Positions 7,049 through 16,873 of a stretch of DNA of 40,180 nt are shown here, one piece after another. The stretch lies in NCBI RefSeq assembly GCF_900188425.1, contig NZ_FZON01000048.1:1-40180 (forward strand), in the 5' to 3' direction. The notes beneath the pieces were generated by a model. That model searched no databases. It saw only the letters and a list, made by a program, of their open reading frames with translations, and was not told the origin of the DNA. Numbering within the stretch: position 1 is the stretch's first letter; each line of letters starts with the position of its first letter. The position numbers were made by a program, and so were the translations under genes. Source of the DNA: Antarctobacter heliothermus (lineage in GTDB: Bacteria; Pseudomonadota; Alphaproteobacteria; Rhodobacterales; Rhodobacteraceae).

Positions 7049-10030
7049 TCACCCCAGCGCGTCGTTGCAGCGCTTGCAGGTGGCCGGGTGGGCATGGGTG
7101 CCCACGTCCGGCAGGATCTTCCAGCAACGTTGGCATTTCTCGCCGTCGGCCTTTTCGAAGACGACGGTGACGCCATCAACCTCTGGCAGGCGGAACGCCT
7201 CGGACGGTGCGGGATCACCCGACAGGACGATGTCCGAAGTAATGCAGACGTCCTCAAACGCGACCGATTTCAGAGCGGTGAGCATGTCGGGCGCGCGGAC
7301 ATGCACCACGGGTGCCGCCTCCAGCGAGGCACCGATCACCTTGTCGGTGCGCTGCACCTCCAGCGCGGCGGTCACGGCACGGCGGGCGCGGCGGACCATC
7401 TGCCACTTGGCGGACAGCGGCTCATCCAGCCATTCCTTGGGCGTTTCGGGGATGTCCTGCAGGTGGATCGAACTGTCGTCGCCGGGGAACCGTTCCAGCC
7501 AGACCTCTTCCATGGTGAAGACAAGGATCGGGGCCAGCCACGTGGTCAGCCGGTGGAACAGCAGGTCCATGACCGTGCGCGCGGCACGGCGGCGCGCGGT
7601 GTCGCCGTCACAATACAGCGCGTCCTTGCGGATGTCGAAGTAGAAGGCCGACAGTTCCAACGTGCAGAAGTTGAACAACTGCTGATACACGCCCTGGAAA
7701 TCATAGGCGGCATAGCCTTCGCGCACCACATGATCCAGTTCCGCCAGACGGTGCAGGATATAGCGTTCCAGCTCCGGCATGTCGGCGGCATCGACGCGCT
7801 GATCCTCGGTGAAATGCGTCACCGCGCCCAGCATGTAGCGCAGCGTGTTGCGCATCCGGCGATAGCCGTCGGCGGTGCCTTTCAGGATCTCCGGGCCGAT
7901 GCGCAGGTCGGCGGTGTAGTCCGCCTGCGCCACCCAGAGCCGCAGGATGTCTGCGCCGTATTGCTTGGTCACGTCGTCCGGCGACACGGTGTTGCCCAGC
8001 GACTTGGACATCTTGTTGCCCTTGGCGTCCAGCGTGAAACCATGGGTCAGCACGCCGCGATAAGGCGCGCGGCCCTTGGTGCCGCAGGCCTGCAACATCG
8101 ACGAATGGAACCAACCGCGGTGCTGGTCGGTGCCTTCGAGGTAGAGATCGGCGATGCCGTCCTCCGCCCCATCCGGGCGGTCGCGCAGGACAAACGCATG
8201 AGTGGAGCCTGAGTCAAACCAGACGTCGAGGATGTCGAAGACCTGTTCCCAGTCCTCGGGGTCGTATTCGTTGCCAAGGAAGCGCGCCTTGGCGCCGGGT
8301 TTGTACCAGGCGTCGGCGCCCTCAGTCTCGAACGCTTCGTTGATGCGGGCATTCACCGCCGGATCGCGGAGCAGGAAGTCCGCGTCGGTCGGCAGCGCGC
8401 CCTTTCTGGTAAAGCATGTCAGCGGCACACCCCATGCGCGCTGGCGCGACAAAACCCAGTCGGGCCGTGCCTCGATCATGGAATACAGCCGGTTGCGTCC
8501 GGTTTGCGGGGTCCATTTCACCAGTTGATCGATGCTGGTCAGCGCTCGCTGGCGGATCGTGGTGCCATAGGTGTCCTGCCCGTCGCCGACCTCGCGGTCG
8601 ATGGCGGCAAACCACTGCGGCGTGTTGCGATAGATCACGGGGGCCTTGGAGCGCCAAGAGTGCGGATAGCTGTGGGTCATGCGCCCACGCGCCAGCAACC
8701 CGCCCGCCGCGACCAGTTTGTCTATCACGGCGCTGTTGGCCTTGCCTTCCTTGCCCTTGCGGTCAAAGACCTGCAGTCCGGCGAACAGTGGCACATGCGG
8801 CAGGAATTCGGATTCCTCGCCGACGTTGTGCGTCATCCGGTCCATCCAGTTGCGCGCGACAAAGCATTCATAGTCGTCCTGACCATGGCTGGGCGCGGTG
8901 TGGACAAAGCCGGTGCCGGCATCGTCGGTGACGTGGTCGCCGTCGATCATCGGAACGTCGTAGTCCCAAAAACCGTCCGCGCCGTCGGTGCCGCGCAGCG
9001 GATGGGCGAGGGTCAGGCTGGCCAGTTCATCGGCAGAGACATCGCGCAGGCGCGTCCACTGGCCGTCTTCCAGCCGCGCCTTGGTCAGCACCTCTGCGGC
9101 CAATTTGTCGGCCAGCAGGTATGTGTCGCCCACGGTGGCCCAGCATTCGTCGGGTGTGCCGGTGATCTCATAGAGACCATATGAGATGGCCGGATTGTAG
9201 GCGACGGCCTTGTTGGACGGGATGGTCCAGGGGGTGGTGGTCCAGATGACGACGCGCGCGGCGTGCAGGTCAGCCGCCAGCAGGGCCTGATCGGCACCGG
9301 CATAGTCGTCATCTTCGCCTTCGGGCATCGGCATGTCGCCGCCGCGCACCACGTTGAACATCACCCAGATCGTGTGGCTCTTGTGGTCGTGGTACTCGAC
9401 CTCCGCCTCGGCCAGCGCGGTCTTTTCAACCGGCGACCACATCACGGGTTTGGACCCCTGGTACAGCGTGCCGTTCATCAGGAACTTTTGAAATTCCTCG
9501 GCGATCACGCGTTCAGCGTGAAAATTCATTGTCAGGTAGGGATCGGCCCAGTTGCCGGTCACGCCAAGGCGCTGGAACTCGTCGCGCTGGATGTCGATCC
9601 AGCCTTCGGCGAACTTGCGGCATTCCTGACGGAAATCGACGATGTCCACGTCATCCTTGTTCTTGCCCTTTTCGCGGTACTGCTGCTCGATCTTCCATTC
9701 GATGGGCAGGCCGTGACAGTCCCAGCCGGGCACATAACGGGCATCGCGGCCCATCATCTGCTGAGAGCGCACGATGAAGTCCTTGAGCACCTTGTTCAGC
9801 GCGTGACCGATGTGCAGGTTGCCGTTGGCGTAGGGCGGGCCGTCATGCAGGATAAAGGGCGTGCGGCCCTGTTTTTCGCGCAGGCGGTCATAAACCCCCA
9901 GCTTGGCCCAGCGGTCCAGCCAGCCGGGTTCACGTTTGGGCAGGCCCGCGCGCATCGGGAAATCGGTTTTCGGCAGGGACAGGGTGTCTTTGTACTCGGG
10001 CAGGGTTGTTTCGGGCGTGTCGGCGCACAT
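7049..10030 (-). CDS. ileS: Isoleucyl-tRNA synthetase
   Basis: This 993-residue class Ia synthetase charges tRNA-Ile in the cytosol. HDGPPYANGNLHIGHAL with the HIGH signature lies at 73-76. GWDCHGLPIEWK follows, then the editing (CP1) domain with TTTPWTIPSN and TGFVHTAPSHGQDDY. KMSKS in GNKMSKSLGN is at about 668-673, and a C-terminal zinc-finger motif CQRCW...CKRC closes the protein. The start at MCADTPE (ATG at 10030) matches the expected family N terminus. A start 10 residues upstream is open but looks like leader. It is essential and single-copy in most bacteria. No regulatory T-box is seen, as expected outside Gram-positives. Confidence 0.97.
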   Translation of the reverse strand: MCADTPETTLPEYKDTLSLPKTDFPMRAGLPKREPGWLDRWAKLGVYDRLREKQGRTPFILHDGPPYANGNLHIGHALNKVLKDFIVRSQQMMGRDARYVPGWDCHGLPIEWKIEQQYREKGKNKDDVDIVDFRQECRKFAEGWIDIQRDEFQRLGVTGNWADPYLTMNFHAERVIAEEFQKFLMNGTLYQGSKPVMWSPVEKTALAEAEVEYHDHKSHTIWVMFNVVRGGDMPMPEGEDDDYAGADQALLAADLHAARVVIWTTTPWTIPSNKAVAYNPAISYGLYEITGTPDECWATVGDTYLLADKLAAEVLTKARLEDGQWTRLRDVSADELASLTLAHPLRGTDGADGFWDYDVPMIDGDHVTDDAGTGFVHTAPSHGQDDYECFVARNWMDRMTHNVGEESEFLPHVPLFAGLQVFDRKGKEGKANSAVIDKLVAAGGLLARGRMTHSYPHSWRSKAPVIYRNTPQWFAAIDREVGDGQDTYGTTIRQRALTSIDQLVKWTPQTGRNRLYSMIEARPDWVLSRQRAWGVPLTCFTRKGALPTDADFLLRDPAVNARINEAFETEGADAWYKPGAKARFLGNEYDPEDWEQVFDILDVWFDSGSTHAFVLRDRPDGAEDGIADLYLEGTDQHRGWFHSSMLQACGTKGRAPYRGVLTHGFTLDAKGNKMSKSLGNTVSPDDVTKQYGADILRLWVAQADYTADLRIGPEILKGTADGYRRMRNTLRYMLGAVTHFTEDQRVDAADMPELERYILHRLAELDHVVREGYAAYDFQGVYQQLFNFCTLELSAFYFDIRKDALYCDGDTARRRAARTVMDLLFHRLTTWLAPILVFTMEEVWLERFPGDDSSIHLQDIPETPKEWLDEPLSAKWQMVRRARRAVTAALEVQRTDKVIGASLEAAPVVHVRAPDMLTALKSVAFEDVCITSDIVLSGDPAPSEAFRLPEVDGVTVVFEKADGEKCQRCWKILPDVGTHAHPATCKRCNDALG

Positions 10031-10441
10031 TTGTGGCGTCCTCTGGATCAGTCGTGTCAATCAGGATGAAGGGGCGGCGCGTCGTTGCATACGCCTTGTC
10101 CCGGCGGCTCGTACTGTCAGAGCGCCGGGCATGTAATTCGGAGGATGATCGCAAAACACCACATCTTGGGCGCCTTATAGAACTGCAGGCGGCGGGCGTC
10201 CAGAGGATGCAGCGGCGGGCGGGAACCTGCCGCCAGCACAGCCGTGCCCGGCGGAACAAAGCCGATCTTGCGGCGCGCAAGGTTCTGTCCGCCGGAACCC
10301 GCCGAACAGCAAAGCCCAATTCGGCAAGGTAGCACCGAGAGTCCGCCGGTGCGCTCTGCGGGTCTTTATCCAGCGCGTCGAACTGTCACCTTAACCTCAT
10401 GCGCCGGACAGACCGACGCCTTTGGAGGAAAGGAACGCCAG
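10031..10441. other. 411-bp intergenic region, no gene recognised
   Basis: This divergent region between ileS and a small membrane-protein gene contains several short frames with no motif and no conserved RNA signature recognised by eye. A TTGACA on the minus strand lies only about 25 bases before the ileS ATG, too close to serve as its -35 element. Length and GC would allow a small RNA, but nothing supports one directly. Confidence 0.4.
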
Positions 10442-10762
10442 ATGACTTCTCAGGACCCGTACCTGCGCCAGCATGAGGCGCGCTATGCCCCCGACGAATT
10501 GACCGACCCGAAGTATGCCAGCACAAGGCGGTCACCGGGTTCGGCGCTTGGCCTTGCCGTTGCGTTGGCGATCGCCGTCGCGATCGTGGCCGTTTTGTCG
10601 CTTGGCCCTGCGGCGACGACCGATCCGGTCGACACGCCTGTCGCCGCCGATCCCGACGGCGCACCAGTGCCGATGACCGTCGCACCCGACGCCCCTGTGC
10701 AGGACGTCACGCCAGAAGGCGGCGCAGTCCCTGCCGCACCCGATGGTGCGCCTGTCGAGTAA
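10442..10762 (+). CDS. Small single-pass membrane protein with Pro/Ala/Asp-rich periplasmic tail
   Basis: The product is 106 residues. The N-terminal ~30 residues are polar and probably cytoplasmic (MTSQDPYLRQHEARYAPDEL). One transmembrane helix at about 35-57 (GLAVALAIAVAIVAVLSLG) follows. The rest is a low-complexity tail of Ala, Pro, Asp, Val and Gly. A strong GGAGGAAAG ribosome binding site lies about 10 bases upstream of ATG 10442, which decides the start. No family is recognised. A strong hairpin follows the gene, suggesting a monocistronic unit. Confidence 0.75.
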   Translation: MTSQDPYLRQHEARYAPDELTDPKYASTRRSPGSALGLAVALAIAVAIVAVLSLGPAATTDPVDTPVAADPDGAPVPMTVAPDAPVQDVTPEGGAVPAAPDGAPVE

Positions 10763-10781
10763 GTCCGCCATCCGGGCGCAT

Positions 10782-10817
10782 CGCCTCCGGGGCCGGTTCT
10801 GACCGGCGTCGGGGGCG
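10782..10817 (+). terminator. Terminator hairpin after the small membrane-protein gene
   Basis: The 16-base arms 10782-10797 and 10802-10817 pair almost fully (one mismatch and two G-T pairs) around the loop TCTG. TTGCAATTT follows directly. The position is 20 bases after the stop. Confidence 0.75.
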
Positions 10818-10939
10818 TTGCAATTTGACGGGTCGCTTTGCGGGCGGTGCGGATCGGTCGCACCGCCTGCGTCGCTGCGTCGCTTGCGCGTCCCCCGCCA
10901 AGACGGTTTCCCTTCTCCCGGAGGAAGGGGAGGTCCGCC

Positions 10940-12133
10940 ATGGATATAGCGATTGCCGGGGCCGGTATGGGCGGCCTGGCGGCGGCCACGGCGTTGCGCC
11001 AGTCGGGCCACAGCGTCACCGTGTTTGATCAGTTCGACACGCCCGCCCCGGTGGGATCCGGGCTGGTGGTGCAACCTGTCGGGCTGGACGTACTTGACCA
11101 GCTGGGCGCGTTGCCGGCAGCGATGGCCTCCGGCAATCGCATTCACCGGATGTTTGGCCATGAGGTGCGGACAGGGCGCCCGGTTCTGGATGTGGCCTAT
11201 GACGCACCAGGCGATCCGCGCTTTGGCCTTGCGATTCATCGCGCAGCGCTGTTTCAGGCGCTGCATCAGACAGTGCAGGAGGCCGGGGTTCAGATCGAAC
11301 CGGGCCGTCGTGTCATCGGGCGCGACGGGGCGACGCTGCTGTTCGACGATGGGCGCGAGGGTCCGTTCGACCTGATTGTCGATGCTACGGGCACGGGGTC
11401 GCCGCTATCACCGATGCGGGCGCGGTCCTTGGACTATGGCGCGCTCTGGGCGACGGTGGACTGGCCAGAGGGCACGGACCTGCCACGCAATGAGTTGCGT
11501 CAGGCCTATCGCCGGGCGGACCGGATGTTGGGGGTTTTGCCAGTGGGGCGCATTCCCGGCCAACCCGGGTTTCGCGCGTCGATCTTCTGGTCGCTCCCGG
11601 CGGAGGGATATGAGGACTGGCGCACTGGCGGGTTAAGCGCATGGCAGGCAGAGGCCGTGGCCCACTGGCCCGCCTTTGCGCCGTTCGTGGAGCAGATCAC
11701 CGGCCCGGACCAGATGACCATGGCGCGCTATACACACGGGACGCTGCGTCGCCCGTTTGAGGACGGTGTTGTGTACATCGGCGACTCCGCGCACCGCGCC
11801 AGCCCGCAACTGGGGCAGGGCGCAAACATGGCGTTGCTGGATGCCTGGGCGCTGGCGCGGGCGCTGGACCTTGCACGCGGCGATGTGGCGCTGGCCATGC
11901 GTTGGTACGCGCAGGCGCGGCGCTGGCATGTGCGCGGCTATCAGATGATGAGCCGTCTGTTTACACCGCAGTATCAGGGGCATAGCCTTTGGTTGCCGGT
12001 CTTGCGGGACCGTGCACTGTACCCGCTGTCGACGGTCCGTCCGGTCCAGCGCATTCTGACCCTGCTGGTCTGCGGCGATCTCTTGCCGCCGCTGGGTTCA
12101 TTGGCGCATGACCCCCGTTCAGCCGAACATTGA
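10940..12133 (+). CDS. FAD-dependent monooxygenase (UbiH / salicylate-hydroxylase-like)
   Basis: This 397-residue flavoprotein has an N-terminal FAD-binding Rossmann motif (IAGAGMGGLAAATALRQSGH, GAGMGG at 7-12). The second FAD motif YIGDSAHRASPQLGQG lies near 280-295, and ANMALLDAWALARAL follows, the layout of class A single-component aromatic hydroxylases. Such enzymes hydroxylate phenolic or quinone-like substrates using NAD(P)H and O2. The substrate cannot be told from the sequence. GAGGAAGGGGAGG precedes ATG 10940 by about 7 bases and decides the start. The 3' end overlaps the convergent VIT-family gene by 15 bases. Confidence 0.85.
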   Translation: MDIAIAGAGMGGLAAATALRQSGHSVTVFDQFDTPAPVGSGLVVQPVGLDVLDQLGALPAAMASGNRIHRMFGHEVRTGRPVLDVAYDAPGDPRFGLAIHRAALFQALHQTVQEAGVQIEPGRRVIGRDGATLLFDDGREGPFDLIVDATGTGSPLSPMRARSLDYGALWATVDWPEGTDLPRNELRQAYRRADRMLGVLPVGRIPGQPGFRASIFWSLPAEGYEDWRTGGLSAWQAEAVAHWPAFAPFVEQITGPDQMTMARYTHGTLRRPFEDGVVYIGDSAHRASPQLGQGANMALLDAWALARALDLARGDVALAMRWYAQARRWHVRGYQMMSRLFTPQYQGHSLWLPVLRDRALYPLSTVRPVQRILTLLVCGDLLPPLGSLAHDPRSAEH

Positions 12134-12832
12134 GCCGACATAATAGGCAATCCCAGCCGCCACGCCGCCTATGGCCAAGGTCTCCAGTCCTGACCGCCAC
12201 CAGGGGGACAGTGACCAGACGCTCTTGACCGATCCGATGGCGAAGAAGGTGATCAGCGTCAGAACGGTCGCCACGGCAAAGCCCTGGGTCATTCCGATCA
12301 AAAAGGGCAGCAGCGGCACAAACCCGGCCAGCAGAAAGGCCCCGAACGTCACCAGCGCCGCCCGCATCGGGTGCGGATCGACGGACCCGATGCCGTATTC
12401 TCCCTCCAGCATTGTGTCGATCCAGATATCGTGGTTCCGGGAAACCTGTTCGACCGCCTCGTCCAGCGTTGCTCCGGACAGGCCCTTTTGTTCAAGGATT
12501 GCACGCAATTCGCGCTTTTCGCCGTCCGGGTGCAGGCGGATGTGCCGCTCTTCGATGCTGCGCAGGCGCAGTTTATTGTCGCGCTCCGCCTTGGTGGCAG
12601 AATAGTTGCCTGCGGCCATGGAAAACCCGTCGGCCAGCACGTTGGCCAGCCCCAGTGCCACGATGATGAAGGGCGACAGACCCGCGCCCGCAACCCCGGC
12701 CACAATGGCAAAGGTCGTCACCGCGCCGTCGATCGCGCCATAGACCGCATCGCCCAGATCCCCCTTGCCCGGCGGGTTGGCCAGACGGTCTGCAATTTCG
12801 TGTTCGGTGTGGCCGTGCTCGGGCAGTTGCAT
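12119..12832 (-). CDS. VIT1/CCC1-family transporter (Fe/Mn efflux-type membrane protein)
   Basis: The 237-residue protein has the VIT1/CCC1 architecture. An N-terminal GDLGDAVYGAIDGAVTTFAIVAGVAGAGL helix is followed by a VALGLANVLADGFSMAAGNYSATKAE helix and a charged cytosolic segment at about 85-145 (RHIRLHPDGEKRELRAIL). Three C-terminal hydrophobic helices complete the fold. Family members move Fe2+ or Mn2+ across membranes, and the acidic and histidine residues of the cytosolic segment usually bind metal. The direction and metal here are inferred. No ferritin-like domain is fused. Neighbouring genes give no iron context. Confidence 0.88.
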   Translation of the reverse strand: MQLPEHGHTEHEIADRLANPPGKGDLGDAVYGAIDGAVTTFAIVAGVAGAGLSPFIIVALGLANVLADGFSMAAGNYSATKAERDNKLRLRSIEERHIRLHPDGEKRELRAILEQKGLSGATLDEAVEQVSRNHDIWIDTMLEGEYGIGSVDPHPMRAALVTFGAFLLAGFVPLLPFLIGMTQGFAVATVLTLITFFAIGSVKSVWSLSPWWRSGLETLAIGGVAAGIAYYVGSMFG

Positions 12833-12909
12833 CCGCGTCGTCCTTCGGGGCTGTCGTGCGCCGTGTCGCGCGAGTCCGGGCGTGGGTCAAGCGCGAGCGA
12901 CTCGCAACC

Positions 12910-15666
12910 CTATGGACTTGGGACGGGGGTGGCGCGGGTCTGAACCCAGCGGTTGAACCACGCCAAACCGGCCAGTGACAGGCCCAGCAGCAGGAAGGAA
13001 AACACCCGCATCAGCCCCGCCAGCCCAGATATGTCGATCAGGAACACCTTGGCCACTGCCAGCGCGATCACCGCCACACCCGCACGGCGCAGGGCGTCTG
13101 ATCGCCGGGCAAGCGCCTGGTAGAACAACCCCGCCCCGGCCAGCAGCAAGGCAACGGTGTAGCTGTAAAGCTCGCCGTCACTGATGCCGTTCCCGATGTG
13201 CATGTCCAGCCCGCCTTGCCACGCATGACGGATGGTCAGACCCGCCCACAGCAGCGCCAGCGCCCCGCCCGGCAGGGCGATCCCGATGCGCAGCCAGCGC
13301 GGCAACTGCCCAAGACGCCATGCGCCGAACATCAGGGTCAGCGCGGGCAACAGGTAGGCCGGGATCAACGTGTTCAGCACGATCGTGCCATGCACCGCCT
13401 GTTCCTCGAACAGCGGGTTGCCAAGGCTGCCCCCTGTCAGGAGGCTGGCCAGCGCCACCAGCCCGAAAACCACCGCCAGTGCGATCCGCAGCCAGCGCAT
13501 CGGGCCGCCCAGCATCAACCGCTCCAGCTGTGCCAATGCGGTGCCGATCCAGATTGTGCCGTACAAGCCAAGGAACCAGTGCAGATCCTGACTGTCGTGG
13601 CCGACATGGGCCTCTATCACATGGTACAGGACAAGACTGATGGTCATGCCGGCCACCGACCATGCCGCGCTTTCCAGAAAGACGCGGGCGCTCGGGCGTG
13701 GGCGCAGGGTACACAGCCAGAGCGACCAGAGCAGCGCTGCCAACGTGCCGCCGTAGGCCGCCAGCATTTCCAGCACCGGCGCCCTGATCGCCCAGTCAAG
13801 GCCGGGGTCGATGACCAGACGGTAGCCTAGCGCCACAATGCTCGCAGCGATGAAGCCGGTCATTTGCGGCAGGTCGAAACGGCGGTCCAGTGCGGCGGCA
13901 CTGACCACCACCGCCGCCAGTGCCAGCGTCAGGGCGGCGTCGGTCAGCAGCACCGTCAGCGCAAAGGCAAGACAGGCCAGCGCCGAGACGGTGAACAGCG
14001 CGGTGCGCAGCCTGACCGCGCCATCAATGCGGGCAAACCGCGCCGCCTGCGCCACCATCAGCGCCGCCAGCGCCAGCGCGTGCAGCGCCCAGGGCCAGGC
14101 CCCCAACAGGGTGCGCGCATCCCAGACAAAGTCCAGCGCCAGACCGACCAGTGGGGCGATCAACGCCGCCGCAGCGGCCCAGACGGAGGGCCAGACGGAG
14201 GAATAGCGCCCCGGCTTCAGGCTGCGCCATGCGCTTGCCAGCCCGACCAGTGTGGCGGCCATCAGCAGCAAGCTCAGATCCAGTGGCAGGCGCTGTTCTG
14301 TCAGGTCGGCCTGCGCTGTCAGCCTGGCGTCCAGCGCGGTCTGCGCCTCTTTGTTCAGCTCCGGCACGGCAATCAGCGCCAGCAGGGTCAGCGCGGGCAA
14401 CACGGCCTGATCCTGCAAGGCGGGTGCGCCGCGTGACCACAGGATCAACAGTACCGCAAGGCCCGCGCTCAACCCAACGGACAATTGCCATGTCAGTGCA
14501 CTGAACAGGGCGGCATAGCAAAGTGCGGCACAACAGGGGACCAGCAGCGCGCCGGACAGGATTACCGGAAAGATCGGCCTGCGCTGCGTCTCAGCGGTGG
14601 CGGCGACGGTTTCCACGATGCCGGGGCCGGTGTGATCGGGCGCCAACGCGCGCGACGGGATCAGCAGTGTCAACAGCATAAGACCCACGCCATAGCCCGC
14701 GAAAGAGGCCATCAGCGCCTCATCTCCCGGCGCGGACAGGTGCAGCAGCAGACCGGCGGCAAACCCCAGCGCGACGGCCAGAGCGCTGACCCAGGCCCAG
14801 CGGCGCAGGGTGTCGATGCCCAGGCCCAGCGCGGTCAGCAGGCCGAAATAGAGAAGCAGCCATTCGGGGTTTTCGCTATGCCCGCCCACCAGAAACGGCG
14901 CGGCCATGCCGCCGGTCAATCCGACGGCTGCCAAAAGCGGGCCGTGACGCCAGCCCAGCAGCAAGCCAAACAGGGCGATAGCAAACAGGGCTCCCAGCGC
15001 CGGGCCGGGGGCTACAAGATCATACAGAAGACGTGCGGCCAGCACACCACCCATTTGTGACACAAGTCCCGCGCCAGACAGGACAGAGGGCAGGTAGGCC
15101 GTGGCGCTTGCTGCGTCGTCACCAAAACGGCGGCGGATGGCCTCTCCCGCTGCGATGAGCGCCGCGCCAAAGGCCAGCGCGGCAATCACCCGCATGGTCG
15201 GGGTCAGCAACCCGGTTTCGATCCCGTATTGCACAAGAAAGATGCCCGCCAGCGCCAATGAGACGGCAGCGACGCCGTAAAACCAGTTGTCGCGCAACCA
15301 GACTCCAAGGGTTTGCAGGGTCGATGGTTCGGTTCGGCGCGGCGGACGCGCCATGGCGGTGGCGCGCGCTTTGGGGGGGACATCACCGGCCTCTGTTGCA
15401 GGGGCGGACGGGGTCGGGCCGTGCACGTTTGACGGCGGAGTGTTCGACAGCGGCGCGGACGACAACGGTGCAGTCAATGCATTGGCGGCTTGCCCGGTCG
15501 GCTTGTTCCGGGGGGACGTGGAGAAGGCCGCAGATTGCAGGTCCGCGACGATGCCGTTCAGGGTTCTGACCTGACGGCGAAGACGTACATGCCCGATGAT
15601 CAGGACGGTCACGGCCACGGGCAAGGCAAGGACCACAAGGCCCAAGAGGACAAAAATGGCTTCCAT
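12910..15666 (-). CDS. DUF2339 polytopic membrane protein
   Basis: This is a very hydrophobic protein of 918 residues. An N-terminal helix and a short coiled stretch (RLRRQVRTLNGIVADLQ) are followed by a Pro/Ala/Ser/Thr-rich linker (~45-110). A long array of more than 20 predicted membrane helices then runs to the C terminus. WLRDNWFYGVAAVSLALAGIFLVQYGIE at the start of the array and RRFGDDAASATAYLPSVLSGAG are typical of DUF2339 proteins. The function of the family is unknown. ATG 15666 is preferred over GTG 15675. It is transcribed alone, with a REP-like hairpin region upstream. Confidence 0.85.
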   Translation of the reverse strand: MEAIFVLLGLVVLALPVAVTVLIIGHVRLRRQVRTLNGIVADLQSAAFSTSPRNKPTGQAANALTAPLSSAPLSNTPPSNVHGPTPSAPATEAGDVPPKARATAMARPPRRTEPSTLQTLGVWLRDNWFYGVAAVSLALAGIFLVQYGIETGLLTPTMRVIAALAFGAALIAAGEAIRRRFGDDAASATAYLPSVLSGAGLVSQMGGVLAARLLYDLVAPGPALGALFAIALFGLLLGWRHGPLLAAVGLTGGMAAPFLVGGHSENPEWLLLYFGLLTALGLGIDTLRRWAWVSALAVALGFAAGLLLHLSAPGDEALMASFAGYGVGLMLLTLLIPSRALAPDHTGPGIVETVAATAETQRRPIFPVILSGALLVPCCAALCYAALFSALTWQLSVGLSAGLAVLLILWSRGAPALQDQAVLPALTLLALIAVPELNKEAQTALDARLTAQADLTEQRLPLDLSLLLMAATLVGLASAWRSLKPGRYSSVWPSVWAAAAALIAPLVGLALDFVWDARTLLGAWPWALHALALAALMVAQAARFARIDGAVRLRTALFTVSALACLAFALTVLLTDAALTLALAAVVVSAAALDRRFDLPQMTGFIAASIVALGYRLVIDPGLDWAIRAPVLEMLAAYGGTLAALLWSLWLCTLRPRPSARVFLESAAWSVAGMTISLVLYHVIEAHVGHDSQDLHWFLGLYGTIWIGTALAQLERLMLGGPMRWLRIALAVVFGLVALASLLTGGSLGNPLFEEQAVHGTIVLNTLIPAYLLPALTLMFGAWRLGQLPRWLRIGIALPGGALALLWAGLTIRHAWQGGLDMHIGNGISDGELYSYTVALLLAGAGLFYQALARRSDALRRAGVAVIALAVAKVFLIDISGLAGLMRVFSFLLLGLSLAGLAWFNRWVQTRATPVPSP

Positions 15667-15793
15667 AAAAACCACGCGCTCCGGTTCATTCGAAAGCGCA
15701 GTCTAGGGCGTGTCCCTCAGACTGGACAGGTCCGGAATGCCGGACCCGCCAGTATGCGGCATTGTTTGACGGATTGTATCCCAGGTTCCCCGC

Positions 15794-15814
15794 GTCCCGG
15801 GCTTGACCCGGGAC
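15794..15814. repeat. Hairpin GTCCCGGG-CTTGA-CCCGGGAC (REP-like)
   Basis: Perfect 8-bp arms with a 5-base loop sit in the 190-bp spacer between the DUF2339 gene and ycjF. Units of this kind (GTCCCGGGTCAAGCCCGGGAC read on the minus strand, split here as arms plus loop) are widespread between genes in alphaproteobacteria. I recognise the type from general knowledge, not from a search. Confidence 0.6.
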
Positions 15815-15859
15815 TTCGGGATTCCGTCGCACTGGCGTCCGGGCGTATCCGGTAGCCGA

Positions 15860-16873
15860 TCAGCGTTTGTCCTGCATCACCAGCCCTGACAGGCTGGATC
15901 GAATGATGGACCGGACCGAGGGCCGCTTGCCCGTGCCAAAGGGCAGTGGCCGGCATACTTCCATCGCGGCGACGCCCACCCGCGCGGTCAGCGCGCCGTT
16001 GACCATGCCCTCGCCAAAGCGGCGCGACAGCTTGCCCAGCAAGCCACCGCCAAGGATCGGTTCCAGCATGTCGTCGCCAATGGCGACGGCACCCGTGGCG
16101 ACAAGGTGGGACATCACCGCCCGCGTCAGCCGCCAACTGCCCAGCGTGCCAGAGCGTCCGCCATAGATCTCGGCGATGCGCCGGATCATTCGCAGGTTGG
16201 CGGTCAGCGCCGCCACCACGTCGGCCAGCGCCAGCGGCACCAGCGCCGTGACGGTCGCCACCTGCCGCGCTGCCGCCTCGACCTCGCGTCGGGCGGCGGT
16301 GTCCAGCGGGGCCAACAGGGCGGTTTCAGCATGGGCGAGCAGACCCCTGGCATCAAAAATCTCGTCGCGTTGCGCGGCCAGCTTGTCGCGCCCCCAACGG
16401 GTGTCCTCGCGTCCCTTGTACAGCGTCACCAGATCGTCGGTCAGTTTGCGCGCCGCCCCCAGATCCTCTTCGGCGAGCACGGTTTCGGCGGCATGATGCA
16501 AGGTGTCGATCCGTGACAGCCGTGAGAACGCCGCAATTTCCTTGATGACGATCATCAGGCAGACAAGAGCAAAAGCGCCGAACAGTGCGGTGACAATCCA
16601 GCCCAACACCGGAGACGACGCAATCAGATCCGTGGCGAAAGTCCACGCGGCAATCGACACAAGCGTGCCGACAAGGGCCACCAGCAATCGCCAGAACCAG
16701 CGCGCAAGGACAGACGGTTGCCGGGTGGCCAAGGCAGCGACGGTGGTCATCGCCACGCCCTCTGGCGGGGGCAGATGGGGTTCGGGGACGGGCGGCGCGG
16801 CGGCAGGGTTGGGGGCGTCGGCGCTGTCGTCTTCCAGGTTGATCAGGATCGGGCCCTTGGGTGGCTGGCTCAT
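15860..16873 (-). CDS. ycjF: YcjF / TIGR01620-family membrane protein (DUF697)
   Basis: The 337-residue protein has a Pro-rich acidic N terminus, two adjacent hydrophobic segments at about 70-95 and 105-125 (LLVALVGTLVSIAAWTF and WIVTALFGAFALVCLMIVI), and a helical C-terminal half with a DUF697-like segment. Its role is unknown, but across proteobacteria it is paired with YcjX, as here. The ATG (16871-16873) overlaps the stop of the upstream acetyltransferase gene by four bases (ATGA), indicating translational coupling. An in-frame ATG 39 bases upstream lies inside that gene and is unlikely to be used. In enterobacteria the ycjXF genes are stress-responsive; no such promoter is evident here. 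Confidence 0.82.
   Translation of the reverse strand: MSQPPKGPILINLEDDSADAPNPAAAPPVPEPHLPPPEGVAMTTVAALATRQPSVLARWFWRLLVALVGTLVSIAAWTFATDLIASSPVLGWIVTALFGAFALVCLMIVIKEIAAFSRLSRIDTLHHAAETVLAEEDLGAARKLTDDLVTLYKGREDTRWGRDKLAAQRDEIFDARGLLAHAETALLAPLDTAARREVEAAARQVATVTALVPLALADVVAALTANLRMIRRIAEIYGGRSGTLGSWRLTRAVMSHLVATGAVAIGDDMLEPILGGGLLGKLSRRFGEGMVNGALTARVGVAAMEVCRPLPFGTGKRPSVRSIIRSSLSGLVMQDKR

Noticed and set aside
10031-10060. TTGACA on the minus strand just before ileS as a promoter -35
   Set aside because: It lies about 25 bases before the start codon, leaving no room for a -10 element and transcription start; the open frame also runs through it.
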